A DNA stretch of 64,000 nucleotides from Acidobacteriaceae bacterium (GCA_003156805.1 PMHV01000018.1:40915-104914); one strand, 5' to 3'; numbered from the stretch's first letter, positions 52,238-61,783 are shown. Notes: a model not told the origin generated them from the letters alone. A program made the numbers and translations.

Positions 52238-55114
52238 TCAGAAAGTTGTTGCCACGGTGAACCGGAATGTCTTACGCGGCTCGCGCAGCAGGAAAGTTGG
52301 GGCGTAAGTGTTCACCGCCAATTTATAGGTGTAATCGCCGGCTGCGCCCACCGGGAACATTCCGCGGGTAATGGGAATGGGGGCACTGGCGGGGGTATCG
52401 AGCCGCACCGGGTTGTAGGCCCAATAGATGCGGAAAGGAGCGTTGATGACGGGAACGAACACCTGCAATTCCAGTCCGGTAGACATCCGCGGCCGCCAGT
52501 TGGTGGAGCTCAGGACTTGCAAGTCCTGGGACGGGCTGGGATTGAGCACGGCGTTGCCGGTGCAGGCGAAGCCCGCATTCACGGTGGGACAGCCGAAGGG
52601 CGTACTGATGACGGTATCGTACTGCACCTGGGCGATTTGCAGTTGCGAGGGGCGAAGAATGGGGTCGAGGCCGGTGTCGACGAACGGCACCAGGGCCACA
52701 GGACCGACGATGTAAATGCGGTATTCGAGGTTGCTGATCATGCTCAGATCGCCGCCAGGGAAGGTGATCTGATCGACCGGGATGGGTATGGTGTAGTTGC
52801 CCTGGCGGGGATTGAGGGGGTTCAAAAGCACGGGCGTGCCATCGGGATTGGTGAGCGTGATGGCGCCGGCGCTGGGCAGGAACGCCACCGGCGACACGGA
52901 ACGGATATCGAAACCGCGAATGTCGTTTTCACCTCCCATGTAGAAACGCTGGAAGGGCGGAGCCACCAAGCCGCCATAGCCGCTGATGAACGATCCCTGC
53001 ACGCGGAAGCCGAGCGCGTTGCGCCTTTTTTGCACGGGGAACCATTGCTGGTAGGTAGCGATGGGACGGAAGGACTGGACTGTCCCGCCGATGCCGGCGA
53101 ACTCCGCGCCCAGGGTGAGCGAATGGCCGTGATGGGGCGAGAGCGGGCTATCGATGGTGTTGAAAGAGAAGTTGGGAAAGATCTTGCTGGTGATAATCCC
53201 GGTCAAGGCGTTGGGGCCGGAGACGCCGCGGAAAGCGAGAAACTCGAAGAGATTCCTCGAGGCCGAACTCAGGGCGGCCAGGGAAGAACGATCGAAGGAA
53301 TAGGTAATGCCGACACGCTTGAAAGAGTGGCGCAGGGCGTAGCTCAGGGACGTAGTGAATCCTTCGCTGGATTGCGTATAGTTCTGCAGGTTCTGCAAGA
53401 CGGCGCTGGGCAGGTTCAGATTCTGCCCCCTGAAAATGGAGAGCTGACGGGCCTGGTTGTAGCTGATGCGGTTGTCAAAGACGGTGAAACCGAACTGCAG
53501 AGGACGGTCGAAGAGATAGGGATGAGTGAAGCCGAACAGCACGCTGCGCGCCAGGTTTCCGATGCTGGCCTGCGCCTGCAGGGTTTCGCCGAGGCCAAGA
53601 AAATTGTTGGTGCTGTAATTGAGGCCGACGAAAGCGCCCTCCAGCCCGCTGACGCCGCCGTTGAGGCCGATGCTGTTCTTGCCCTTTTCGTGGACCTTCA
53701 GAGTGAGATCCACCAGCCCGTCTTTTTCGTCGAGCTTGCGGTCGGTGGTGTTGGGGTCGTCGGGCTTTAGCGGATCGAAGTATCCCAGCTGGTTGAGGCG
53801 CAGCAGGCTCAGCTCCCAGAGCCGGGAATCGTAAATGTTGCCCTCTTCCAGCGCGATTTCGCGGCGGATGACTTTGTCGCGGGTGGTGGTGTTGCCCTGA
53901 AACTCGATGCGGCGCACATAGAATTGCTTGCCTTCATCGACGTCAATATCGAGGAAGATCAGCTTCTTTTCGTCGTCAAACCGGGTCTCGGGCACGCCGG
54001 TGTAGTTGATATAGCCGAGCTGTCCGTAAGCCTTGCGCAGAGCCTCCAGGCCTTTGCTGACTTTATCGCGGCTGAAGATGTCGCCATCTTTGATGGGGAA
54101 CAGGGAGCGCAGCGCTTTCACGTTGGCCACCGCTTTGTTGTTCTTGAAAGTGATCGAGCCCAGAATGTAGCGGTCGCCTTCGTCGATGGGCATGGTAAGG
54201 TCGACCGCCTTGCCCGGCCCCGGCTGCAAGAGCCAAATGTGCACGCCCTTGTGCCCGGTGTCGTGCATTTCGGTTTTGGGGTCGTTGACCAGGGCCTTGA
54301 AGTAACCGCGGTTCTGGTATTCGTTGCGCACCCGTTCAGTGTCTTCTTCGAGTTTGGTCGCGTCGTAGGTTTTGGCGAAGATGTTTTCCAGGAAGATCGA
54401 GTGGGGAACGCCGATGGGCTTCAAGTTTTTCATGGCCGAGCGCAGGACTCGCGACTTGACGTTCTTGTTGCCCTCGAACTTGATCTTGCCGACTTTGACT
54501 TTCGGTCCCTCTTTCACCGCGAATGTGATAGCGATTGCGGCCGGGGGAATCGGCCGAATTTCGGTGCGGATGGTGGCGAACTGATGCCCGTGTTCGGCCA
54601 ACAGCCCTTTGATGACGACTTCGGCCCTCTTGACGCGCGTGGGGTCGTACTGGCTCTCCACCGAGAGCGCGACCTTTGCCTCTTTGAAGCGGTCGAGGAC
54701 ATCGCTGTTAGAGACCGAACTCAGGCCGGTATAGTTGATCTCGCGAATGGTGGGTTTTTCCTTCACTTCAACGATGATGCGCCAGCCTTGAGGCGTCTGT
54801 TCACGGCTGAAGCGAATGTCTTGGAAGTAGCCGGTGTTCCACAAGGAATTGAAGTCGCGCTCCAGAGCGGCGGCGTCGTAGATATCGCCGACGTGGGTGA
54901 AGATGCGGGCCTTGATTGTTTCGGCGGGAATTCTGCGATTGCCGTTGACGTGGATTTCTGAAATCACATCGGACTGGGCCCAGCTCAGGGCGGCGGAAAA
55001 AACCGCCAGCGCGAGGCATAAGCCCCAGAAAATTCGCGCGCGTTTGCGGCAAAGCCGTGCAAATGAAGGAGATGGAGGCATCGAGGCGCCAGCCGCTGGG
55101 GCGCGCTCGGGCAC
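52238..55114 (-). CDS. bamA: Outer membrane protein assembly factor BamA
   Basis: A 958-aa essential BAM-complex subunit that inserts beta-barrel proteins. A signal segment (IFWGLCLALAVFSAALSWAQ) is followed by POTRA domains; the first is VISEIHVNGNRRIPAETIKARI and five are expected over about 360 residues. The C-terminal barrel starts near LNGGVSGLEGAFVGLNYSTNNF. GENDIRGFDIRSVSP is the conserved lid/VRGF-like motif, and the protein ends in Phe. The frame opens at 55186, but the -10 box overlaps that point. I prefer GTG 55114 with GGAG nine bases upstream; ATG 55081 is the alternative. Confidence 0.95.
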   Translation of the reverse strand: MPERAPAAGASMPPSPSFARLCRKRARIFWGLCLALAVFSAALSWAQSDVISEIHVNGNRRIPAETIKARIFTHVGDIYDAAALERDFNSLWNTGYFQDIRFSREQTPQGWRIIVEVKEKPTIREINYTGLSSVSNSDVLDRFKEAKVALSVESQYDPTRVKRAEVVIKGLLAEHGHQFATIRTEIRPIPPAAIAITFAVKEGPKVKVGKIKFEGNKNVKSRVLRSAMKNLKPIGVPHSIFLENIFAKTYDATKLEEDTERVRNEYQNRGYFKALVNDPKTEMHDTGHKGVHIWLLQPGPGKAVDLTMPIDEGDRYILGSITFKNNKAVANVKALRSLFPIKDGDIFSRDKVSKGLEALRKAYGQLGYINYTGVPETRFDDEKKLIFLDIDVDEGKQFYVRRIEFQGNTTTRDKVIRREIALEEGNIYDSRLWELSLLRLNQLGYFDPLKPDDPNTTDRKLDEKDGLVDLTLKVHEKGKNSIGLNGGVSGLEGAFVGLNYSTNNFLGLGETLQAQASIGNLARSVLFGFTHPYLFDRPLQFGFTVFDNRISYNQARQLSIFRGQNLNLPSAVLQNLQNYTQSSEGFTTSLSYALRHSFKRVGITYSFDRSSLAALSSASRNLFEFLAFRGVSGPNALTGIITSKIFPNFSFNTIDSPLSPHHGHSLTLGAEFAGIGGTVQSFRPIATYQQWFPVQKRRNALGFRVQGSFISGYGGLVAPPFQRFYMGGENDIRGFDIRSVSPVAFLPSAGAITLTNPDGTPVLLNPLNPRQGNYTIPIPVDQITFPGGDLSMISNLEYRIYIVGPVALVPFVDTGLDPILRPSQLQIAQVQYDTVISTPFGCPTVNAGFACTGNAVLNPSPSQDLQVLSSTNWRPRMSTGLELQVFVPVINAPFRIYWAYNPVRLDTPASAPIPITRGMFPVGAAGDYTYKLAVNTYAPTFLLREPRKTFRFTVATTF

Positions 55115-55185
55115 AAAAAGAGTCTCCGGATGAAAGCGAAGATGAATCGCTACTACCTCAGCCTCTGGGATGTAGGAAAACCGCA

Positions 55186-55191
55186 ATTATA
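55186..55191 (-). promoter_or_regulatory. -10 box (TATAAT) of bamA
   Basis: A perfect minus-strand TATAAT. Transcription would begin near 55179, which excludes the first possible start of the bamA frame. Confidence 0.5.
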
Positions 55192-55279
55192 CGGTAGAGC
55201 ACAAGAAAGCGTCCAAGCCGCAACTCTTTGGGTCGAACCGTTCGGGCCGAACCAGGCGGGTGAAACCCGCACGATTGCT

Positions 55280-57475
55280 TCATGGGGATGGCTTGGCTAA
55301 GTCCACCTCCACCAAGACGGAATAAAACGTGGCGGAGTTGCCCATGTCGGTAAGTTTTTCTGAGGTCAGGACGTTGATATTCCGGAATCCGGGGCCGAGC
55401 TTGGCCCAATTCAGCTTGGCGGAGACAACGCCCGGCTGAACTGCTCCATCGACGCGCGCTTTCAGGAAAATCTCTCCCCGGCGATTGTAGACCCTTACGG
55501 TGTCTCCCTGCGCGATGCCACGCATACGGGCATCGGCGGCGTGCATCTCCAGCAGGCCAGTTTCTTCCATCTGCTGGACCGAAGGCTGGTTGGAGAAAGT
55601 AGAGTTCAAGAAATTATCGGCTTTGCGCGCCAGAAGCTCGAGTGAAAACGTCGCGTGCTCCGCTCCATGGCGCGATTCCGCTGGAGGCGTGAACTCGACA
55701 ACGGGATCGAGACCCTGCGCTTTGAGCGCTTCGCTATAGAGTTCGGCCTTGCCGGAAACGGTGCGGAAGTTGCCCCTGGCGAAAGGCAGAAACGGTTGGT
55801 TGGCTGCGTCCACGTTGGCATCGTCAACTCTGCTGGCGCCTGGAGAATTTTCTTGCGGGCAACCGGCAACTGGCAACCGGGAACTGAAGTTTAGTCTGAC
55901 GTAAGGGTCGCGCTCCAGCCGCTCGCGGCTGATGCCTTCCAGCCACGGATTGCCCGAAGCCAGCGCGCCGTCGATCATTTCGTCGACGCTCTCGCGGAAA
56001 CATTCGTCTTCGAACCCCATGAGCTGGGCCAACGCGCGGAACACTTCCACATTCGACCGGCATTCTCCCAGCGGCGCGATCGCCTGGTTCGATACTTGCA
56101 AATAGTAGTGGCCGTACGCCGTCTGCAAGTCTTTGTGCTCGAAAAAAGTGGTCGCGGGCAAAAGGAGGTCGGCGTAGTCGGTGGTGTCGGTGAAGAACTG
56201 CTCGTGGACTACGGTGAAAAGATCTGCCCGCTTCAGGCCGCGAACCACCTCGTTGTGATTGGGGCAAACCGCCGCGGGATTCGAGTTGTAGACGAACAGA
56301 GCTTTGACTGGCGGATCGTCGAGGGAGTTCAATGCCTTGCTTAGCTCGACCATGTTGACGGTGCGCGCGGGACGGCCCAGCGCCGCGGTCATGAGATCGG
56401 GACGCCTCAGCGTGTCGGTGTCGAGCCCAAAGGCGCCGCTGGTCGACATTTGCAGGCCACCGCCGATTTCTTTCCACGAGCCGGTGATGCAAGGCAGCAT
56501 AACGATGGCGCGCGTCGCCATTCCACCGCGCTCGGAACGCTGTACGCCGTAGTTCAGCCGGATCACCGCGGGCCTGGTGGTGGCGTATTCGTGGGCCAGC
56601 TTGCGGATATCGTGTGCGGCAATGCCGGTCCATTGCGCCACGCGCTCGGGCGGATAAGCTTTCACTTTTTCGCGCAGCTGGTCGAAGCTCAGCGTGTAGC
56701 GGGCCACGTAATCGGCGTCGTGCAGGTTTTCGCCGATGATCACGTGCATCATCCCGAGGGCGAGTGCGGCGTCGGCGCCGGGATTGATCGGCAGATACCA
56801 GTCGGCGCAGGCCGCCGTGCGCGTGCGGTAAGGATCGATGACCACCAGCTTTGCGCCTTTGCGCCGCGCTTCCGCGATGAACGGCCACAGGTGAACGTTG
56901 TTGCCGTGAATGTTGGAAGCCCAGGCGATGATGTAACGCGAGTGCGCAAACTGCTCCGGCTCGGTGCCGAGCTTGACGCCCAGAACCGACAGCAATCCGG
57001 CTTCACCGGCGGCGGAACAGATGGCGCGCTCCAGTTGCGAAGCGCCGAGGCGATGGAAAAACCTGCGGTCCATGGAAGCGCCGTTCAGCGCGCCCAGCGT
57101 TCCGCCGTAGGAATAGGGAAGGATCGCTTCACTGCCGAACTCGGCCGTGATGGCGCGAAAGCGCGCGGCAATTTCGTGGAGCGCTTCATCCCAGGAGATG
57201 CGCTGCCAGTTTTGTGTGGCGCGGGCGCCCTCGCCCGCTTTTGCGGCAGCGGCAAATCCTTTGGGTGCAATCCGCCGCATGGGATACAGCACGCGGTCAG
57301 GCGAATACACCCGGTCCAGGTACTTGGCGACTTTGGCGCACAAAAATCCCCGGGTCACCGGATGCTGCGGATCGCCCTGAATCCTGGTGGCGCGGCCGTC
57401 CTCAACCGTGATCAGAACGCCGCAAGCATCGGGGCAATCGTGCGAGCACGCGACATGGACGACCTGTTTCGCCAT
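55280..57475 (-). CDS. Molybdopterin-dependent oxidoreductase (DMSO reductase family, Fe-S type)
   Basis: A 731-aa enzyme. The N terminus VACSHDCPDACGVLITVEDGR with FLCAKV 30 residues on gives the C-x3-C-x3-C...C ligands of one [4Fe-4S] cluster. Then come YIIAWASNIHGNNVHLWPFIAEA and LVVIDPYRTRTA (bis-MGD binding), VYNSNPAAVCPNHNEV, LLLPATTFFEHKDL, and the C-terminal MHAADARMRGIAQGDTVRVYNRRGEIFLKARV domain. It has no Tat signal, so it acts in the cytoplasm. Substrate is unknown; formate-dehydrogenase-like members are related. A non-conserved stretch at about residues 525-560 contains a 7-nt repeat. TATAAT lies six bases before the ATG. Confidence 0.9.
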   Translation of the reverse strand: MAKQVVHVACSHDCPDACGVLITVEDGRATRIQGDPQHPVTRGFLCAKVAKYLDRVYSPDRVLYPMRRIAPKGFAAAAKAGEGARATQNWQRISWDEALHEIAARFRAITAEFGSEAILPYSYGGTLGALNGASMDRRFFHRLGASQLERAICSAAGEAGLLSVLGVKLGTEPEQFAHSRYIIAWASNIHGNNVHLWPFIAEARRKGAKLVVIDPYRTRTAACADWYLPINPGADAALALGMMHVIIGENLHDADYVARYTLSFDQLREKVKAYPPERVAQWTGIAAHDIRKLAHEYATTRPAVIRLNYGVQRSERGGMATRAIVMLPCITGSWKEIGGGLQMSTSGAFGLDTDTLRRPDLMTAALGRPARTVNMVELSKALNSLDDPPVKALFVYNSNPAAVCPNHNEVVRGLKRADLFTVVHEQFFTDTTDYADLLLPATTFFEHKDLQTAYGHYYLQVSNQAIAPLGECRSNVEVFRALAQLMGFEDECFRESVDEMIDGALASGNPWLEGISRERLERDPYVRLNFSSRLPVAGCPQENSPGASRVDDANVDAANQPFLPFARGNFRTVSGKAELYSEALKAQGLDPVVEFTPPAESRHGAEHATFSLELLARKADNFLNSTFSNQPSVQQMEETGLLEMHAADARMRGIAQGDTVRVYNRRGEIFLKARVDGAVQPGVVSAKLNWAKLGPGFRNINVLTSEKLTDMGNSATFYSVLVEVDLAKPSP
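55857..55884. repeat. 7-nt tandem repeat x4 inside the molybdopterin oxidoreductase gene
   Basis: GGGCAAC-CGGCAAC-TGGCAAC-CGGGAAC. It encodes part of a variable loop (SRLPVAGCPQ in the protein's direction). Confidence 0.8.
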
Positions 57476-57481
57476 CGCTCA

Positions 57482-57487
57482 ATTATA
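57482..57487 (-). promoter_or_regulatory. -10 box (TATAAT) six bases before the oxidoreductase start
   Basis: A perfect minus-strand TATAAT, six bases from ATG 57475. No Shine-Dalgarno fits between them. Confidence 0.5.
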
Positions 57488-57519
57488 GAGTGCTTTTGCG
57501 GGAACATCGGTGGCCGGGA

Positions 57520-57549
57520 AAAGAAAACGGGCGGCCTCGCGGCCGCCCG
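57520..57549 (-). terminator. Intrinsic terminator after the DUF4382/DUF5666 lipoprotein gene
   Basis: On the minus strand CGGGCGGCC, loop GCGA, GGCCGCCCG, then TTTTCTT. The 9-bp stem is perfect, 29 bases past the stop at 57578 and just before the oxidoreductase promoter. Confidence 0.85.
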
Positions 57550-57577
57550 ATCAGGGTCTGTTCCGGTGCCGCTTGAG

Positions 57578-58978
57578 TTATTGCGTCTCGGGTGGATCGG
57601 CCACCAGCGCCGCCGCCATCACGGGCGTCTTGGTTATCGGATCCACGAACAACAGCCCTCCGGCCACCAGCGGAATCGATCCGCTGGATTGCAGCGCGCT
57701 CAAGCCGGTGGTGTTGATGAACAGCGTGCCGTTGCCGGTGCCCACCGTCAGCGGCGAGCCGCCCAGCGAATAACCGATCAGCGCATTGTTCTGCAGTTGG
57801 AAGTTTCCAACGTTGCCGCTGGTGATGTTCACGCTGCCTTGCGTCAACATGCCGTAAACGCCCTGGAAGCGCAGCGAGATCATCTGCGGCGTGAAGACGC
57901 TGCTGGAATAGCTGCCGCCGATGAAAATACGCTGGCCCACGATCACCGTAGAATCGCTGAACAGCGCGTTGGTGAAGAGATTGTCGAAGAAGCACATGTC
58001 ATACTGCGTCACGGCGCTCACGTCGAGGGTCTGAATGCTGTCGACATCGCTGACCAGGTCGGCGCTGGTTTCGCCCACCCACAGAGTGATCTGCTGCACC
58101 GGCCCGGACGTCGGATTCACAGCTAAGACCCGGCCCGACAGGAAAGACGGCGACTCGGTGATCACTTCCACGTTGCTCGCCATCAGGCTGCCATCGGCCT
58201 GGTACGATCCCTGGACCCCGATGAACGAGGGAGTGGCGAGATTATTGATGTTCCATCCGCTGTTGAACTGCGTGCTGTTGTTGACTTCGATGGTCAACTG
58301 GTGTCCATACGGACCCTGGATGATAAACGAATTGCTGGACGCGCTCACCGAGACCAGCCCGCCGGTTAGATCGGTGACCTGGCCGGTGGAGTCGCCGGCC
58401 TGCACCGCGCTGGCGTAAATAGTTGGGTTCACCATGCCCGTGATCTGGCCGTTGCCATCAACCGCAACCGATTGCCGGATATCAAATTCCATTCTCAAGC
58501 CCGCCAGGCCGTTGCTGCCCACAACCATCGCCGCGGGGAAATTCACCGTGACAGTCGTCTGCGTGGCCGATCCGGTGGTCGGGCTGAACTGAGCGCTGAT
58601 GGTGCTGAGCGTCGGCGGAGTGGTGCTCATATCTACGTAAGAAATCACCGGGCTCGCCAGCGAAAACGTGGCGCTGGTGTAGGTATCCGCGGGAACGGTG
58701 TTGAAGCCGAGCGGAGACCGCAACCCCAGAAGCCGGGCGAAATCCACCGTGGTGGCCGTGGACAGCACCTGCGGCGAACCGTTGCTGCCGTTCAAAGTGA
58801 TCGAGTTGATAGTGACATCAAAGCCGACCACGGACGCCAGCGGAGCATCTTCGCCGGTCACAAACACGGCGGCCGATTGCGAGGACACGGACGATGTAGA
58901 CGAGTTCGACGACGAGCCGCAACTCGCGGCCAGTATCGAAAGCGCAAACAGGAGTGCAATCCCACAAATTCGCTTCAT
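57578..58978 (-). CDS. DUF4382/DUF5666 domain lipoprotein
   Basis: A 466-aa exported lipoprotein. The lipobox is LAASC after a signal sequence (MKRICGIALLFALSI). Residues 35-175 fit DUF4382 (VFVTGEDAPLASVVGFDVTINSITLNG and DTYTSATFSLASPVISYVD), a beta-sandwich. The rest has DUF5666-like beta repeats, for instance GLVSVSASSNSFIIQGPYGHQLTIEVNNSTQF. Composition is rich in Ser, Thr and Asn. Its role is unknown; such proteins are frequent in Acidobacteriota. GGAG lies six bases before the ATG. Confidence 0.85.
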   Translation of the reverse strand: MKRICGIALLFALSILAASCGSSSNSSTSSVSSQSAAVFVTGEDAPLASVVGFDVTINSITLNGSNGSPQVLSTATTVDFARLLGLRSPLGFNTVPADTYTSATFSLASPVISYVDMSTTPPTLSTISAQFSPTTGSATQTTVTVNFPAAMVVGSNGLAGLRMEFDIRQSVAVDGNGQITGMVNPTIYASAVQAGDSTGQVTDLTGGLVSVSASSNSFIIQGPYGHQLTIEVNNSTQFNSGWNINNLATPSFIGVQGSYQADGSLMASNVEVITESPSFLSGRVLAVNPTSGPVQQITLWVGETSADLVSDVDSIQTLDVSAVTQYDMCFFDNLFTNALFSDSTVIVGQRIFIGGSYSSSVFTPQMISLRFQGVYGMLTQGSVNITSGNVGNFQLQNNALIGYSLGGSPLTVGTGNGTLFINTTGLSALQSSGSIPLVAGGLLFVDPITKTPVMAAALVADPPETQ

Positions 58979-59252
58979 GGTAAACTCCGATTCGAATGGT
59001 TTGGTGTGATGCTTAGGGGAACCACGATTTGCTTCACCATGATGGAAACACGGAGCCGGCGGAGATGTCGCGTAACCAAAATTCCGGTTACAGGATGCAC
59101 TTCCGGAGTGGGAAATCGGCTATGTAACGGACTATCAGTGGGTTAGAAGCCGCGCCGAATGGCCGCTTCCGAGGACATGTACTTTAGTTTGCGCGGGTCG
59201 GCGCTGAGGTTGGGGTCGAACGCCTGAGGTCGGGCGCAGCGGAAATTTCCGC

Positions 59253-59828
59253 CTACTTCAGTTCGAGCACTTCTTTTTCTTTGCCTTTGCTCATTTCTTC
59301 CATCTTCTTGATTTCGTCGTCGGTGAGCTTCTGGATTTCCTCCAGCGAGCGCTTCTCGTCGTCTTCGGTGATCTTCTTGTCTTTCAGCGCCTTCTTGATA
59401 GCGTCGTTGCCGTCGCGGCGGATGTTGCGTACGGCGGTGCGGTGCTCTTCAAGCACTTTGTGCAGATGCTTCACCATCTCCTGACGGCGCTCGCTGGTGA
59501 GCGGAGGCACGGGCACGCGAATCAGCTTGCCGTCGTTCATGGGATTGAGCCCCAGTTCGGCCGAGCGAATCGCTTTCTCAATCACCGCCATCTGCGACGT
59601 ATCGTAAGGCTGCACCGTAATCATCTGCGGCTCCGGCGCATGTACCGTGGCGATCTGGTTGAGCGGCATCTGCGAGCCGTAGTAATCGACGCTCACGCTG
59701 TCCATCATGTGCACCGAGGCGCGGCCGGTGCGCGTGGCCGCCATGGCCTTGCGGAAATCTTCTACCGCTTTGTCCATGCGGGTTTTCAGTTGCGCGCGAA
59801 TCTCTCTTAACGGGCCACCGTCCGCCAT
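59253..59828 (-). CDS. frr: Ribosome recycling factor
   Basis: A 191-aa factor that, with EF-G, splits post-termination ribosomes. AVEDFRKAMAATRTGRASVHMMDSVSVDYYGSQMPLNQIATVHAPE and the closing DDEIKKMEEMSKGKEKEVLEL match the family from end to end. It follows pyrH, 130 bases after its stop. Confidence 0.97.
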   Translation of the reverse strand: MADGGPLREIRAQLKTRMDKAVEDFRKAMAATRTGRASVHMMDSVSVDYYGSQMPLNQIATVHAPEPQMITVQPYDTSQMAVIEKAIRSAELGLNPMNDGKLIRVPVPPLTSERRQEMVKHLHKVLEEHRTAVRNIRRDGNDAIKKALKDKKITEDDEKRSLEEIQKLTDDEIKKMEEMSKGKEKEVLELK

Positions 59829-59918
59829 TTTGTCAGCTCCGTAGTACTTTAGAAATCAAAACGCAGCATTATAAACCCAACTGAAAATGCCGGTGGCTTC
59901 CAGGATAAGCATTTGGAG

Positions 59919-59947
59919 ATCCGCGTTCATCCGCGCGAATCCGCGGC
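59919..59947. repeat. 10-nt tandem repeat x3 between pyrH and frr
   Basis: Units ATCCGCGTTC, ATCCGCGCGA and ATCCGCGGC. This ATCCGCG type is a recurrent intergenic sequence in many genomes, from memory. Confidence 0.65.
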
Positions 59948-59958
59948 GAAACGAAGTT

Positions 59959-60675
59959 CTACGCGCTCACCGTCGAGCCAATCTTCTCTCCCATCACCAC
60001 CCGGCGAATATTTCCGTGACCATTCAGGCTGAAGACGATGATGGGAAGGTTGTTGTCTTTGCACAGGCTGATGGCGGTTGAGTCCATCACGTTGAGGCCC
60101 AGCCGCAACACCTCCATGTAGGTGATGTCGGTGAACTTCTTGGCGTCTTTGACCTTCATGGGGTCGGCGTCGTAGATGCCGTCGACTTTGGTGGCTTTGA
60201 GAATGACTTCGGCTTTGATTTCCATCGCCCGCAGCGACGCCGCCGTGTCAGTGGAGAAATACGGATTGCCCGTGCCGCCGGCGAAGATCACCACCCGGCC
60301 TTTTTCCAGATGGCGCATGGCGCGCCGCCGGATGAACGGTTCGGCCACCTGATTCATCTCGATCGCCGACATCACACGAGTGTAGACGCTCTGCTTCTCC
60401 AGCGCATCCTGCAGGGCCAGCGCGTTGATGACGGTGGCCAGCATGCCCATGTGGTCGGCGGAAACGCGGTCCATGTCCTTGGCCTGCTCGGCCACGCCGC
60501 GAAAGAAATTGCCGCCTCCGACAACAATGGCAATCTGCACGCCCAGCTTGCGAACGTCGGCCAGTTCGGCTGCGATTTCGTGGATACGCGGCGTATCCAC
60601 GCCAAAGCCCTGGTCGGCGGCCAGGGCTTCACCGGAAATCTTGAGCAGAATGCGTTTGAAAGCAGGGGTGGACAT
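59959..60675 (-). CDS. pyrH: UMP kinase
   Basis: A 238-aa hexameric kinase that makes [23 protein letters not shown] opens it, [13 protein letters not shown] and [20 protein letters not shown] follow, and [40 protein letters not shown] is the hallmark nucleotide-binding stretch. The pyrH-frr order after tsf is common in bacteria. Confidence 0.97.
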   Translation of the reverse strand: MSTPAFKRILLKISGEALAADQGFGVDTPRIHEIAAELADVRKLGVQIAIVVGGGNFFRGVAEQAKDMDRVSADHMGMLATVINALALQDALEKQSVYTRVMSAIEMNQVAEPFIRRRAMRHLEKGRVVIFAGGTGNPYFSTDTAASLRAMEIKAEVILKATKVDGIYDADPMKVKDAKKFTDITYMEVLRLGLNVMDSTAISLCKDNNLPIIVFSLNGHGNIRRVVMGEKIGSTVSA

Positions 60676-60705
60676 GCGGTTGACGGTCTCCGGCGCAACT
60701 TCACA

Positions 60706-60803
60706 GTTTCAAAAGTTGCAACGTTTCAAAGTTCCAAAGGTACACCACTATAACCGCGCTCGGTCCCCGAACCTTGAAACCTGCGAAACCCTGAAACTTG
60801 CTG
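60706..60803. repeat. Inverted pair of GTTTCAA-type repeats between tsf and pyrH
   Basis: The left arm at about 60706-60738 has GTTTCAAAAGTTGCAA and GTTTCAAAGTTCC. The right arm at about 60774-60803 has the inverted form (CCTTGAAACC, CCTGAAACTTG). Together they form an imperfect hairpin in the tsf-pyrH gap. Confidence 0.6.
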
Positions 60804-60808
60804 CTATC

Positions 60809-61489
60809 TCACTTCGCCGCTGGAGCGGCAGCTTCGCCGCCCTCGTCCGGCTTTTGCGTGGTGAATGCGACCGTTGCTCCCGCCTCGCCAACCTTGAAGC
60901 GTGCGAAACGGCGCACGGCGATATTCTCGCCCAGCTTGCCGATCTTCGCCGCAATCAACTGAGCGATCGAGACAGTCTGGTCCTTGATGAAGGGCTGCTC
61001 CAGCAGGCAGACCTCTTCGTAGAACTTTTCCATCTTGCCGGCGACCATCTTCTCCGCAATATTCGGCGGCTTGCCCGAGGCGACGGCCTGCGCGAGAAAG
61101 ATATCTTTCTCGCGCTCGAAGTCCGCCTTGGTCACATCTTCCTTGCGCACGAACTTCGGGTCGCTGGCCGCGATGTGCATGGCGATATCGTGCACCAGCT
61201 CCTTGAAATCGTCGGTGCGGGCCACAAAATCGCTTTCGCAGTTGACCTCAACCAGCACGCCGATCTTGCCGCCGGCGTGAATGTAGCTGGTTACCGCGCC
61301 TTCACTGGTCACGCGCGCCGACTTCTTGGCCGCCACCGAAACGCCCTTCTTGCGCAGGATGACGACTGCCTGCTCCATGTCGCCCTTGGCTTCGGTCAGG
61401 GCCTGTTTGCAATCCATCATCGGAGCTCCGGTTTTTTCCCGGAGGTCTTTTACTTGTGCTGCGGAAATATTCACAGTAGTAGTACCCAT
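60809..61489 (-). CDS. tsf: Elongation factor Ts
   Basis: A 226-aa guanine-nucleotide exchange factor for EF-Tu. VKDLREKTGAPMMDCKQALTEAKGDMEQAVVILRKKG is the signature at the start, and VEVNCESDFVARTDDFKELVHDIAMHIA follows. The protein is shorter than the 283-aa E. coli form; the second half of the core is compact, as in other short EF-Ts. GGAG lies ten bases before the ATG. Confidence 0.96.
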   Translation of the reverse strand: MGTTTVNISAAQVKDLREKTGAPMMDCKQALTEAKGDMEQAVVILRKKGVSVAAKKSARVTSEGAVTSYIHAGGKIGVLVEVNCESDFVARTDDFKELVHDIAMHIAASDPKFVRKEDVTKADFEREKDIFLAQAVASGKPPNIAEKMVAGKMEKFYEEVCLLEQPFIKDQTVSIAQLIAAKIGKLGENIAVRRFARFKVGEAGATVAFTTQKPDEGGEAAAPAAK

Positions 61490-61515
61490 TGCTAAGAATC
61501 TCCAACTTCTTGCCG

Positions 61516-61560
61516 AGTTTCAAGGTTGCAAAGTTTCAAGGTTTTAAAGTTTCAAAGTTC
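61516..61560. repeat. 8-nt tandem repeat x5 between rpsB and tsf
   Basis: AGTTTCAA-GGTTGCAA-AGTTTCAA-GGTTTTAA-AGTTTCAA. An inverted copy (GCAACCTTGAAACC) sits at about 61581-61594. Confidence 0.85.
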
Positions 61561-61698
61561 ACGCGGCAACAGCGCGCATTGCAACCTTGAAACCTGCTTC
61601 TTACAAAATTCAACCCGCGCCGGACGACCCGCGCGGGTCTGATTCCCTCAAGGGATGAATGCCCGGTTTTTTCCTGCGCCTCTCGCGGGGCCGCTGCC

Positions 61699-61726
61699 TG
61701 GTGGTTCTAGTCTGGTGGTTCTAGTT
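61699..61726. repeat. 14-nt tandem repeat x2 (7-nt period)
   Basis: TGGTGGTTCTAGTC followed by TGGTGGTTCTAGTT, also in the rpsB-tsf gap. Confidence 0.75.
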
Positions 61727-61751
61727 AAGATCCGCCACGCCAGGTTTAACT

Positions 61752-61772
61752 GGCAACTGACAACTGGATACC
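61752..61772. repeat. 7-nt tandem repeat x3
   Basis: GGCAACT-GACAACT-GGATACC, just past the rpsB stop. Confidence 0.5.
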
Positions 61773-61783
61773 GGCCACTGCTC

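Noticed and set aside
56450..58126. Plus-strand open frame of 558 codons across two minus-strand genes
   Set aside because: It crosses a terminator and a promoter of real genes and reads as low-complexity Arg/Ala-rich noise.
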